Below are positions 26,795-35,295 of a stretch of DNA of 64,000 nucleotides, piece by piece. Made by a program: the position numbers and the translations under genes. Position 1 is the stretch's first letter. Each line of letters begins with the position of its first letter. Location of the stretch: assembly GCF_000725125.1 (NCBI RefSeq), contig NZ_JFCB01000004.1, forward strand, positions 203,577-267,576, read 5' to 3'. The notes beneath the pieces are model-generated. The model was not told the origin of the DNA. It searched no databases and saw nothing but the letters and a program-made list of their open reading frames with translations. Source of the DNA: Streptomyces toyocaensis (GTDB lineage Bacteria > Actinomycetota > Actinomycetes > Streptomycetales > Streptomycetaceae).

Positions 26795-27190
26795 ATGCCG
26801 GTGAGCAGCCACGATGTCACCGACGAACAGTGGGAGGGGCTCGCTCAGGTCGTTCCGTTGCGGGGCCGCGACGCGTGGCCGTCCGCGGTGGGCCACCGTG
26901 CCCTGCCCGAGGCCGAGACGGAGGCACGGCGCCGCTTCGTCGTCCTGCGCGTGAACGTGTTCGCGGACGCCCGCGACGTCGCCGAGACGCTGATGTCCGG
27001 CATACCCGTGCTGCTGGACCTGACGGGGGCGGAGCCCGATGTCGCCAAGCGCGTCCTGGACTTCAGCACGGGTGTCGTGTTCGGCCTGGCCAGCTCGATG
27101 CACCGGGTCGACCGCAACGTCTTCCTGCTGACGCCGTCCGGTACGGAGGTCACGGGGCTGATGGAGGGGATGGGGGTCCCGGGGGCGTGA
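26795..27190 (+). CDS. sflB: SepF-like protein SflB
   Basis: A 131-residue SepF-domain protein: FVVLRVNVFADARDVAETLM, then LLDLTGAEPDVAKRVLDFSTG and a short C-terminus, matching the FtsZ-associated SepF fold without the N-terminal membrane-binding helix region of true SepF. Streptomyces carry SepF plus two SepF-like proteins, SflA and SflB, that modulate cell division. The lone context away from the dcw cluster fits SflB. ATG 26795 is 5 bases after GGGACGGAG; an upstream ATG at 26756 is in frame but would add a basic leader. Assignment to SflB rather than SflA rests on memory of gene surroundings. Confidence 0.72.
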   Translation: MPVSSHDVTDEQWEGLAQVVPLRGRDAWPSAVGHRALPEAETEARRRFVVLRVNVFADARDVAETLMSGIPVLLDLTGAEPDVAKRVLDFSTGVVFGLASSMHRVDRNVFLLTPSGTEVTGLMEGMGVPGA

Positions 27191-27277
27191 GCGGCCGGGC
27201 CGGCCGCGTCGCCCGTTCGTAGGAAGCCCGGTCAAGCGGAACGGTTCGCCCCGCCGCGGGCGCCTAGCGTCCCGCTC

Positions 27278-28465
27278 ATGACCTCACCTCCTCTTCCCCG
27301 CCCGGACACCACCCCGGCCCCCGCGGCTCCTGCGCACAGCGGCCGCCCGGGGCTGCCCCGGGTCACCGAGCTGCTGCTGTCCGCGTTCGCCGGACACCGT
27401 GGCGCCGGGCTCCCCCTCGGGCCGCTCACGCTGATCGCCGGGCCCAGCGGGAGCGGGAAGACCAGTGCGTTGCGGGCGTACGAGGCGCTCGCCCGGCTCG
27501 GTGGCGGTGCCGAACTGGGGGAGGCCTTCCCCGAGCCCGGCGCCTGTGTGCCGGAGCGGGCCCGTGCCGACGCCCAGCAGCGCCGCGGATTCCGCATCGG
27601 CTGTACCGCGGACGGTCCCGGGGGACCGGTCCGGCTGGAGGTCGCCGTCCAGGTGGAGCCCGAGCTGCGGATCGTGGGGGAGCGGCTGACGGCCGACGGG
27701 CAGGTCCTGCTGGAGACCGCGCTGCGCGATCCGCGCCGCCGCGCGGTGCAGGCCGCCTGGCACACGGCCGGGGCGGCCCCCGTGACCCGCGCCCCGCTGC
27801 CGGACGACCGGCTCGGCACCGCGCTGCTGCCGCTGCGCGTCGCCGGCAAGACGCCGGGGCAGCGCAGGGTGCTCGCCGCCGCCGAGCAGATGGTGGTCGC
27901 GCTGCGCTCCGTCTTCCCCTGCGACCCCCGTCCCGACCGGATGCGCGAGCCGGTGCCGGCCGGGTCCGGCCGGCTGCTCGGCGGCTGCGGCAACCTCGCC
28001 GACGTGCTGTGGCGCACCCGCGCCGAGTGCGGTCGGCGGCACGCGCTCCTCGTCGAGGCGGTGCGCGCCGGATGCGCCGGGCCGGTCACCGACCTGCTCG
28101 CCGAGCCGTACGACGCCGGCCGCCTGGTCCGCGCCCTGCTCGACCGGGGCGACGGCACCCGCACCGAATTGCGGCTGCTCGGCGACGGCGAGCTGCGGTA
28201 CACGGCCCTCGCGCTGGTGCTGCTCACCGGCCCCGGCGTGCTGGAGACCGACGTGCCCGGCGAGGTCCCGGCCGCGCTGCGCACCCTCACCGTCCTCGCC
28301 GACGGCCTGGAACGGTCCCTGGACCCCGGACAGCGCACGGAACTGCTCCACCTCGCGGCGCGGATGTGCGAGCGCGGACACATCCGCCTGGCCGGCGCGG
28401 TGAGCGACGCCTCCTGGGCCGCGGGAGTGCCCGGAGTGACGGTGGTACACCTGGACCGTGACTGA
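27278..28465 (+). CDS. RecF/OLD-like P-loop ATPase
   Basis: A 395-residue protein with a Walker A GPSGSGKTSALRAYEAL near residue 53 preceded by a beta-strand LTLIAG, in the style of AAA_21/RecF-like ATPases. A signature-like segment (LRLLGDGELRYTALALVLLTG) near residue 295 resembles the ABC signature and following strand of such ATPases. A Walker B acidic pair is not obvious, so activity is uncertain. Its last 8 bases overlap the start of the MazG-like gene, so the two are coupled. No known named system was recognised; a nucleotide- or DNA-metabolism role is only suggested by the neighbour. Confidence 0.7.
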   Translation: MTSPPLPRPDTTPAPAAPAHSGRPGLPRVTELLLSAFAGHRGAGLPLGPLTLIAGPSGSGKTSALRAYEALARLGGGAELGEAFPEPGACVPERARADAQQRRGFRIGCTADGPGGPVRLEVAVQVEPELRIVGERLTADGQVLLETALRDPRRRAVQAAWHTAGAAPVTRAPLPDDRLGTALLPLRVAGKTPGQRRVLAAAEQMVVALRSVFPCDPRPDRMREPVPAGSGRLLGGCGNLADVLWRTRAECGRRHALLVEAVRAGCAGPVTDLLAEPYDAGRLVRALLDRGDGTRTELRLLGDGELRYTALALVLLTGPGVLETDVPGEVPAALRTLTVLADGLERSLDPGQRTELLHLAARMCERGHIRLAGAVSDASWAAGVPGVTVVHLDRD

Positions 28466-28832
28466 TCCGTACGACGACGCGACCCCGCGCCGCCCACTCG
28501 ACCTCGCCGGACTGCAGCGCCGGCTCGCCGACTTCGCCGCCGCGCGCGACTGGCAGCCGTACCACACCCCGAAGAACCTCGCCGCCGCGCTCAGCGTGGA
28601 GTCCTCCGAACTCCTCGAGATCTTCCAGTGGCTGACGCCCGAGGAGTCCGCCCGCGTCATGGACGACCCGGACACCGCGCACCGCGTCACCGACGAGGTC
28701 GCCGACGTCCTCGCCTATCTCCTTCAGCTGTGCGAGGTCCTCGGAGTCGACCCGCTCGGTGCGCTCGCCGCCAAGATCGACCGGAACGAGCACAGGTTCC
28801 CTGCGGGGAGGCCGGACCACGGATCCCCGTAA
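28458..28832 (+). CDS. MazG-like nucleotide pyrophosphohydrolase
   Basis: A 124-residue all-alpha NTP pyrophosphatase. The metal-binding pattern is intact: SVESSELLEIFQW (ExxE type) around residue 47 and TDEVADVLAYLLQL (ExxD type) around residue 77. It should hydrolyse a (d)NTP, perhaps as housecleaning. GTG start, overlapping the ATPase gene by 8 bases. The pair ATPase plus MazG-like is worth noting because nucleotide hydrolases are sometimes linked to stress or defence NTPases, but nothing else supports that here. Confidence 0.85.
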   Translation: MTDPYDDATPRRPLDLAGLQRRLADFAAARDWQPYHTPKNLAAALSVESSELLEIFQWLTPEESARVMDDPDTAHRVTDEVADVLAYLLQLCEVLGVDPLGALAAKIDRNEHRFPAGRPDHGSP

Positions 28833-29014
28833 AGGAGCGTGCGGCTCCACTTTCACTCTCCGTGGTCGAAAACCCGACCCCGGTCGGCCTGTTGTCCACA
28901 GATTTCGGTCTTCCTCTGGCTTTTTGTCTCACGTCCACTCACTCTGGGTAGTGAACAGAAGAGTTCAACGGATGCGGACGCGTGGGCAGCGCGTCGGACA
29001 GACGGGGGCAGCGC

Positions 29015-29485
29015 ATGGACGCTGTGCGGCTCATCGTGGCGAGCGGAAGGGCCCTGGCCGCGAGCAGGGGCGTACCGGAGCGGCTGACCGAGGTCTGGCA
29101 GGCGCAGGCCCTGGCGCAGGCGATAGGCAGCAGGCTCGCGGTCGCGGGACCACCCGAACTGCGCGGCGAGGCAGTGGGGCTGACCGAGCTCGCGGCCCGC
29201 GGCTGCGGGGTACTGGGCATCCCGCGGCTCGCACCGGGCGAGCTGCGCGCGGCCCAGCTCACCGAAGTGGGCGAGGCCCGGCAGTCGCTGATGTGCCTCG
29301 GCGGCCTGCTCGGCGAGGTCGGCATCGCCCTGGTGGGCATCGCCTGCTCCGCGGACGACGAGGCCACGTACTGGCAGTGCATGGAGGCCATCGACGCGGC
29401 GGACGAGTCCCGGGACCGGGTCCTGGAGATGCTCCGCAGACTGGCGGACCGCGACGAGGTCCTGACCGAGCGGGAGGCCGGATGA
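29015..29485 (+). CDS. DUF6099-family protein
   Basis: A 156-residue, mostly helical, soluble protein: VWQAQALAQAIGSRLAVAGP, then RQSLMCLGGLLGEVGIALVG and a CMEAIDAADESRDRVLEMLR helix. I recognise it as a Streptomyces family of unknown function (DUF6099). ATG 29015 was chosen over ATG 28982 because homology starts there and GGGGGCAG lies just upstream. A T-rich stretch at 28880-28960 before it probably contains its promoter. Confidence 0.65.
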   Translation: MDAVRLIVASGRALAASRGVPERLTEVWQAQALAQAIGSRLAVAGPPELRGEAVGLTELAARGCGVLGIPRLAPGELRAAQLTEVGEARQSLMCLGGLLGEVGIALVGIACSADDEATYWQCMEAIDAADESRDRVLEMLRRLADRDEVLTEREAG

Positions 29486-30033
29486 CCTCACCGGCCACCC
29501 CGCGCCGCGGGTTCAGCGACCCGCGCTCTCCGCCACGGCACCGGCACCGCCCGGCGCCGCACCCGTACCGTCGGCTCCGTCACCCCGCCCCGGCCCCGCC
29601 GCCCGCAGACCCGTGCCCAGCGCCGCCAGGTCCGCCGTCAGCGCCGCCATCGGCCCCTCCGTCCGCCGCAACAGCCCTCTCTGCGGCCCCTCGGCCACCC
29701 CATCCCGCTGCGGCAGTTCTCCTGCGACACGACGGCCTCCCCGGCCCGTGGCCCCTGAGCGCCGCCCTCACCCCGCGCCGGCCGCCCGCCGGGCGGCCGG
29801 ACGGCGGGAAGGCGGGAAGGCGACGACGAGACCCGGGGCCGACACGGTGACACCCCGGCCCACACCGGCCGGCGCGGGAGCCGGGCACTCCGGCTCCGCC
29901 CGAGCCAACGGTCCTCACCGGGGACCGGTCACACCGCACCCCGGCCCCCGGCCGATGCCACCCGACCGTGGCCCGTGGCACGCCGGAAGGGCGGGCCGGG
30001 CCGCCCCGGACCGGGAGCGTGCAGGATGGAACC
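29486..30033. other. Gap with only doubtful small frames
   Basis: Two candidates were weighed. A plus frame from ATG 29482 (122 codons, extremely Pro/Ala/Arg-rich) overlaps the DUF6099 stop. A minus frame 29513-29698 (61 codons, GTG start, good third-position GC, helical LTADLAALGTGLRAAG) is the more protein-like of the two. Neither is convincing. No strong hairpin or repeat was noticed apart from general GC richness. Confidence 0.35.
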
Positions 30034-30957
30034 ATGGATCTCCGCATCTTCACCGAGCCCCAGCAGGGGGCCACCTACGACACCTTGCTCACCGTCGCCA
30101 AGGCCACCGAGGACCTCGGCTTCGACGCCTTCTTCCGCTCCGACCACTACCTCAGCATGGGCTCCGCGGACGGCCTGCCCGGCCCCACCGACGCCTGGAT
30201 CACCCTCGCCGGCCTCGCCCGTGAGACCCGGCGCATCCGGCTGGGCACCCTGATGACCGCCGGCACCTTCCGCCTCCCCGGCGTGCTCGCCATCCAGGTC
30301 GCCCAGGTCGACCAGATGTCCGGCGGCCGCATCGAACTGGGCCTCGGCGCGGGCTGGTTCGAGGAGGAGCACAAGGCCTACGGCATCCCCTTCCCGAAGG
30401 AGAAGTTCGCCCGCCTCGAGGAACAGCTGGAGATCGTCACCGGCCTGTGGGCCACCGAGCCCGGCAAGACCTTCGACCACCACGGCACCCACTACGACCT
30501 CACCAGGTCCCCCGCCCTCCCCAAGCCCGCCCAGGCCAAGGTGCCGGTGCTGATCGGCGGCCACGGCAAGACCCGCACCCCGCGCCTGGCGGCCCGGTAC
30601 GCGGACGAGTTCAACATGCCCTTCGCCTCGGTCGAGGACACCGCGCGCCAGTTCGGGCGGGTCCGCGACGCCGCACAGGAGGCCGGCCGCGACCCGGACG
30701 ACCTCGTCTACTCCAACGCCCTCGTCGTCTGCGTGGGCAAGGACGACCAGGAGGTCGCCCGCCGCGCCGCCGCGATCGGCCGCGAGGTCGACGAACTCAG
30801 GGCCAACGGCCTGGCGGGCTCCCCGGCCGAGGTCGTCGACAAGATCGGCCGCTACGCCTCGACCGGCTCCCGCCGCATCTACCTCCAGTTCCTCGACCTC
30901 TCCGATCTCGACCACCTGGAGCTGATCTCCTCCCAGGTCCAGTCCCAGCTGCGGTGA
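30034..30957 (+). CDS. LLM-class F420-dependent oxidoreductase
   Basis: A 307-residue luciferase-like monooxygenase-fold protein. Recognisable parts are EDLGFDAFFRSDHYL, the strand IRLGTLMTAGTFRLPG, then GGRIELGLGAGWFEEEHKAY, and VLIGGHGKTRTPRLAARYAD. In actinobacteria such proteins mostly use coenzyme F420, and the substrate is rarely predictable. ATG 30034; GCAGGATGGAAC upstream gives a weak ribosome-binding site. It stands alone, followed by a GC-rich hairpin. Confidence 0.88.
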   Translation: MDLRIFTEPQQGATYDTLLTVAKATEDLGFDAFFRSDHYLSMGSADGLPGPTDAWITLAGLARETRRIRLGTLMTAGTFRLPGVLAIQVAQVDQMSGGRIELGLGAGWFEEEHKAYGIPFPKEKFARLEEQLEIVTGLWATEPGKTFDHHGTHYDLTRSPALPKPAQAKVPVLIGGHGKTRTPRLAARYADEFNMPFASVEDTARQFGRVRDAAQEAGRDPDDLVYSNALVVCVGKDDQEVARRAAAIGREVDELRANGLAGSPAEVVDKIGRYASTGSRRIYLQFLDLSDLDHLELISSQVQSQLR

Positions 30958-30963
30958 CGCGCG

Positions 30964-30990
30964 CCCGGCGGGGGCCCGCCTCCCGCCGGG
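30964..30990 (+). terminator. Hairpin terminator after the LLM gene
   Basis: CCCGGCGGG, 9-base loop, CCCGCCGGG, starting 7 bases after the stop codon. Confidence 0.65.
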
Positions 30991-31118
30991 GCGGCTCCCC
31001 GCCGCCGGCACCCCGAAATTCCCGGGAACCCCAGAGCCCCTTCCCTGTACGTTGACCGGACGCGCCGGGGTCCCGGTGCGCACCCGCAGTTGACCAGGTG
31101 TTTCGAGGTGTCGCCACC

Positions 31119-32582
31119 GTGTTCCTGACGATCAGTACCACCGGCTGTGCCGAGCACCCGGCGACCGACCTCGGATTCCTGCTGCACAAGCATCCCGGGA
31201 GGGCGCAGGCGTTCTCCACGTCCTACGGCACGGCACACGTCCTGTACCCCGAGGCCGGCGCCGAGCGCTGCACGGCGGCGCTGCTGCTGGAGGTGGACGC
31301 GGTGGCACTGGTCAGGCGCGGCAAGGGCAGGGGCCGCGGCGGTGCTCCCGACGCCGCCCTCGCGCAGTACGTCAACGACCGCCCGTACGCGGCCTCCTCC
31401 CTGCTCGCCGTCGCGCTGAGCGGTGTCTTCTCCAGCGCGATGCGCGGCGTGTGCCACGCCCGTCCGGAGCTCCCGGACCGGCCGCGCCCGCTGCGCATCG
31501 AGGTGCCCGCGCTGCCCGCGCGCGGCGGCCCCGGACTCGTCCGCCGGCTCTTCGAACCGCTCGGCTGGACGGTCACCGCCGAACCCGTCCCGCTGGACAC
31601 CGAGTTCCCGCAGTGGGGCGACTCGCGCTACATACGCCTGGCCCTGGACGCGGACACGCTCACCCTTGCCCAGGCACTGCGCCACCTCTACGTGCTGCTC
31701 CCCGTCCTCGACGACGCCAAGCACTACTGGGTCTCCTCCGACGAGGTCGACAAGCTGCTGCGGGCCGGCGAGGGCTGGCTGCCCGCACACCCCGAGCAGA
31801 AGCTCATCACCAGCCGGTACCTCTCCCGCCGCTGGTCGCTGACCCGGCAGGCCATGGAGCGGCTGGAGCTGGTCCGGCTCGCCGAGGCCGACGACAGCGA
31901 GGTCGAGGACATCGACAACGCGGTCGCGGCGGAGACCGAGCAGGAGGAGAGGCCCACCCCGCTCGCCGTGCAGCGGCGGGACGCGATCCTCACCGCGCTG
32001 CGCGCCTCCGGCGCCGCCCGGGTGCTCGACCTCGGCTGCGGCCAGGGGCAGTTGGTTCAGGCACTGCTCAGGGATCCGTCCTTCACCGAGATCGCCGGCG
32101 TCGACGTGTCGATGCGGGCGCTCACCATCGCGTCCCGGCGGCTGAAGCTCGACCGCATGGGGGAGCGGCAGGCGGCGCGCGTGCGGCTCTTCCAGGGCTC
32201 CCTCGCGTACACCGACAAGCGGCTCAGGGGTTACGACGCCGCCGTGCTCAGCGAGGTGATCGAACACCTCGACCCGCCCCGGCTGCCTGCCCTGGAGTAT
32301 GCGGTGTTCGGCGCCGCCCGCCCCCGGACGGTCCTCGTGACCACCCCCAACGTCGAGTACAACGTGCGCTGGGAGAGCCTGCCGGCCGGCCACGTCCGGC
32401 ACGGTGACCACCGCTTCGAGTGGACCCGTGAGGAGTTCCGCGACTGGGCGGGCAAGGTCGCCGAACGGCACGGCTACGACGTGGAGTTCCTGCCCGTCGG
32501 ACCCGACGACCCCGAGGTCGGACCCCCCACCCAGATGGCCGTGTTCCAGGCCGCGACCCCGAAGGAGGCGAAGGCCGCATGA
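31119..32582 (+). CDS. hen1: 3'-terminal RNA ribose 2'-O-methyltransferase Hen1
   Basis: A 487-residue RNA-repair methyltransferase. The N-terminal half is the Pnkp-activating domain; it starts VFLTISTTG and includes DLGFLLHKHP and YVNDRPYAASSLLAVALS. The C-terminal half is the methyltransferase: SAM motif VLDLGCGQGQLVQ near residue 302 and the metal-binding SEVIEHLDPPRL near residue 378, with a later HGDHRFEW. It methylates the 2'-OH at the cut before Pnkp seals it, so a repaired RNA resists recutting by the same ribotoxin. GTG 31119 begins the conserved domain. Its stop overlaps the Pnkp start (ATGA). Confidence 0.93.
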   Translation: MFLTISTTGCAEHPATDLGFLLHKHPGRAQAFSTSYGTAHVLYPEAGAERCTAALLLEVDAVALVRRGKGRGRGGAPDAALAQYVNDRPYAASSLLAVALSGVFSSAMRGVCHARPELPDRPRPLRIEVPALPARGGPGLVRRLFEPLGWTVTAEPVPLDTEFPQWGDSRYIRLALDADTLTLAQALRHLYVLLPVLDDAKHYWVSSDEVDKLLRAGEGWLPAHPEQKLITSRYLSRRWSLTRQAMERLELVRLAEADDSEVEDIDNAVAAETEQEERPTPLAVQRRDAILTALRASGAARVLDLGCGQGQLVQALLRDPSFTEIAGVDVSMRALTIASRRLKLDRMGERQAARVRLFQGSLAYTDKRLRGYDAAVLSEVIEHLDPPRLPALEYAVFGAARPRTVLVTTPNVEYNVRWESLPAGHVRHGDHRFEWTREEFRDWAGKVAERHGYDVEFLPVGPDDPEVGPPTQMAVFQAATPKEAKAA

Positions 32583-35131
32583 CCAGCCCGGTCACCACCA
32601 CGGCGCGGGGCCGCGCCCTGCCCGTCACCGACCTCTCCCTCGTCGTGCTCATCGGCGCGTCCGGCTCGGGCAAGTCCACCTTCGCCCGCCGGCACTTCAC
32701 GCCCACCGAGGTCATCTCCTCAGACTTCTGCCGCGGCCTGGTCGCCGACGACGAGAACGATCAGAGCGCGTCCCGCGACGCCTTCGACGTGCTGCACCAC
32801 ATCGCCGGCAAGCGCCTCGCCGCCGGCCGCCGCACCGTCGTCGACGCCACCAGCGTCCAGCAGGACGCCCGACGGCAGCTCGTCGACCTGGCCAAGCGGT
32901 ACGACGTGCTGCCCATCGCCATCGTGCTCGACGTGCCCGAGCAGGTGTGCGCCGAGCGCAACGCCGTCCGCACCGACCGCGCCGACATGCCGCGCCGGGT
33001 CATCCAGCGCCACATCCGTGAACTGCGCCGCTCACTGCGCCACCTGGAGCGCGAGGGCTTCCGCAAGGTGCACGTGCTGCGCGGCGTGGAGGAGATCGAG
33101 CACGCCACCGTCGTCACCGAGAAGCGGTTCAACGACCTCACCCACCTCACCGGGCCCTTCGACATCATCGGTGACATCCACGGCTGCTCCGCCGAACTGG
33201 AGGCACTGCTGGGCAAGCTGGGCTACGCCGACGGCGCCCACCCCGAGGGCCGTACCGCCGTCTTCGTCGGCGACCTCGTCGACCGCGGCCCGGACAGCCC
33301 CGGCGTGCTGCGCCGCGTGATGGCCATGGTGAAGTCGGGCGACGCGCTCTGCGTGCCCGGCAACCACGAGAACAAGTTCGGCCGCCACCTGCGCGGCCGC
33401 ACCGTCCGGCACACCCACGGGCTCGCCGAGACCATCGAGCAGATGGAGGGCGAGAGCGAGGAGTTCCGCGCCGAGGTACGGCAGTTCATCGACGGCCTGG
33501 TCAGCCACTACGTCCTCGACGGCGGCAGGCTCGTGGTCTGCCACGCCGGTCTGCCGGAGAAGTACCACGGCCGCACCTCCGGCCGGGTCCGCAGCCACGC
33601 CCTGTACGGCGACACCACCGGCGAGACCGACGAGTTCGGACTGCCCGTGCGCTACCCCTGGGCCGAGGACTACCGGGGCCGGGCGGCGGTCGTCTACGGC
33701 CACACCCCGGTCCCGGAGGCCACCTGGCTCAACAACACCATCTGCCTGGACACCGGCGCGGTGTTCGGTGGCAGGCTCACCGCACTGCGCTGGCCGGAGC
33801 GGGAACTGGTCGACGTACCGGCCGAGCGGGTCTGGTACGAGCCGGCCCGCCCCTTGCGCACCGAGGCACCCGGTGGCCACGAGGGGCGCCCGCTGGACCT
33901 GGCGGACGTGCACGGCCGCCGCGTCGTCGAGACCCGGCACGCGGGCCGCGTCTCCGTCCGTGAGGAGAACGCCGCCGCGGCCCTGGAGGTCATGAGCCGC
34001 TTCGCGATCGACCCCCGCCTGCTGCCGTACCTCCCGCCGACCATGGCGCCGACGGCGACCTCGCACGTCGAGGGCTATCTGGAGCACCCGGTCGAGGCGT
34101 TCGCCCAGTACCGTCAGGACGGCGTCGCACGGGTCGTGTGCGAGGAGAAGCACATGGGCTCCCGCGCCGTCGCCCTGGTCTGCCGGGACGCCGACGCGGC
34201 CCGCGGGCGCTTCGGCGTGGAGGGTCCCACCGGTTCCCTCTACACCCGCACCGGCCGCCCGTTCTTCGACGACGCCGCCGTCACGGAGGAGATACTCGCC
34301 CGCCTGCGCACGGCGGTCACCGAGGCCGGCCTGTGGGACGAACTCGACACGGACTGGCTGCTGCTGGACGCCGAGCTGATGCCGTGGTCGCTGAAGGCGT
34401 CCGGACTGCTGCGGTCCCAGTACGCCGCGGTCGGCGCCGCCTCCGGCGCGGTCCTCCCGGCCGCCCTGGCCGCGCTGGAGGGCGCCGCGGGCCGGGGCGT
34501 CGACGTGCGGGACCTGCTGGACCGGCAGCGCGAACGGGCGGACGGCGCACAGGCGTTCACCGACGCGTACCGCCGGTACTGCTGGACGACCGACGGCCTG
34601 GACGGCGTACGCCTGGCTCCGTTCCAGCTCCTGGCCGTCCGGGGCCGCAGCCTCGCGGCCCTGCCCCACGACGAGCAGCTCGCCCTGATCGACCGCATGG
34701 TCGAGCACGACGCCACCGGCCTGCTGCAGACCACCCGGCGCCTCTACGTCGACACCGCCGACCCCGAGTCGGTGCGGGCCGGCGTCGACTGGTGGCTGGA
34801 GATGACCGGACGCGGCGGCGAGGGCATGGTCGTCAAGCCGGTCGGCGCCCTGGTCCGCGACCCGTCGGGCCGCCTGGTGCAGCCGGGCATCAAGTGCCGG
34901 GGCCGCGAGTACCTGCGGATCGTCTACGGCCCCGAGTACACCCGCCCGGAGAACCTGGCCCGTCTGCGCGGCCGCTTCCTGAACCACAAGCGCTCGCTCG
35001 CGGTCCGCGAGTACGCGCTCGGCCTGGAGGCGCTGGACCGCCTGTCCGGGGGCGAGCCCCTGTGGCGCGTCCACGAGCCGGTCTTCGCCGTACTGGCGCT
35101 GGAGTCGGAGCCGGTCGATCCCCGCCTGTGA
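32579..35131 (+). CDS. pnkp: Bacterial polynucleotide kinase-phosphatase-ligase Pnkp
   Basis: An 850-residue three-domain RNA-repair enzyme. The N-terminal kinase has P-loop GASGSGKSTF at residue 26. The central metallophosphatase has GDIHGC near 199, then GDLVDRGPDSPG and PGNHENK. The C-terminal ligase-like nucleotidyltransferase has EEKHMGSR with Lys524 as the adenylation residue, and DGVRLAPFQL and GMVVKPVG further on. It heals 5'-OH and cyclic-phosphate ends and, with Hen1, ligates cleaved tRNA. The pair forms a two-gene operon closed by a strong hairpin. The usual target is RNA cut by ribotoxins, which would complement the conflict genes that follow; that link is inference. Confidence 0.95.
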   Translation: MTSPVTTTARGRALPVTDLSLVVLIGASGSGKSTFARRHFTPTEVISSDFCRGLVADDENDQSASRDAFDVLHHIAGKRLAAGRRTVVDATSVQQDARRQLVDLAKRYDVLPIAIVLDVPEQVCAERNAVRTDRADMPRRVIQRHIRELRRSLRHLEREGFRKVHVLRGVEEIEHATVVTEKRFNDLTHLTGPFDIIGDIHGCSAELEALLGKLGYADGAHPEGRTAVFVGDLVDRGPDSPGVLRRVMAMVKSGDALCVPGNHENKFGRHLRGRTVRHTHGLAETIEQMEGESEEFRAEVRQFIDGLVSHYVLDGGRLVVCHAGLPEKYHGRTSGRVRSHALYGDTTGETDEFGLPVRYPWAEDYRGRAAVVYGHTPVPEATWLNNTICLDTGAVFGGRLTALRWPERELVDVPAERVWYEPARPLRTEAPGGHEGRPLDLADVHGRRVVETRHAGRVSVREENAAAALEVMSRFAIDPRLLPYLPPTMAPTATSHVEGYLEHPVEAFAQYRQDGVARVVCEEKHMGSRAVALVCRDADAARGRFGVEGPTGSLYTRTGRPFFDDAAVTEEILARLRTAVTEAGLWDELDTDWLLLDAELMPWSLKASGLLRSQYAAVGAASGAVLPAALAALEGAAGRGVDVRDLLDRQRERADGAQAFTDAYRRYCWTTDGLDGVRLAPFQLLAVRGRSLAALPHDEQLALIDRMVEHDATGLLQTTRRLYVDTADPESVRAGVDWWLEMTGRGGEGMVVKPVGALVRDPSGRLVQPGIKCRGREYLRIVYGPEYTRPENLARLRGRFLNHKRSLAVREYALGLEALDRLSGGEPLWRVHEPVFAVLALESEPVDPRL

Positions 35132-35156
35132 CCGCGGGACGAGGAAGGGAGTGATT

Positions 35157-35195
35157 CCGGCCAGGAGTGTCACCCTTGAGGGCGATCCTGGCCGG
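35157..35195 (+). terminator. Hairpin terminator after hen1-pnkp
   Basis: CCGGCCAGGA, 19-base loop, TCCTGGCCGG: a perfect 10-base stem 25 bases after the stop, isolating the RNA-repair operon from the next operon. Confidence 0.75.
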
Positions 35196-35295
35196 GAGGC
35201 GTCGTTCCGACCTCATTCGTCCCTGGTTAACCGCTGGTTGCCGTGCTAACTTCGCTGATCGGTCAGGCAGGCGAACCGGCTCAGGGGGAAAGTCG

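Noticed and set aside
29482..29850. 122-codon Pro/Ala/Arg-rich frame after the DUF6099 gene
   Set aside because: Low complexity, no ribosome-binding site, no family; noted only within the gap entry.
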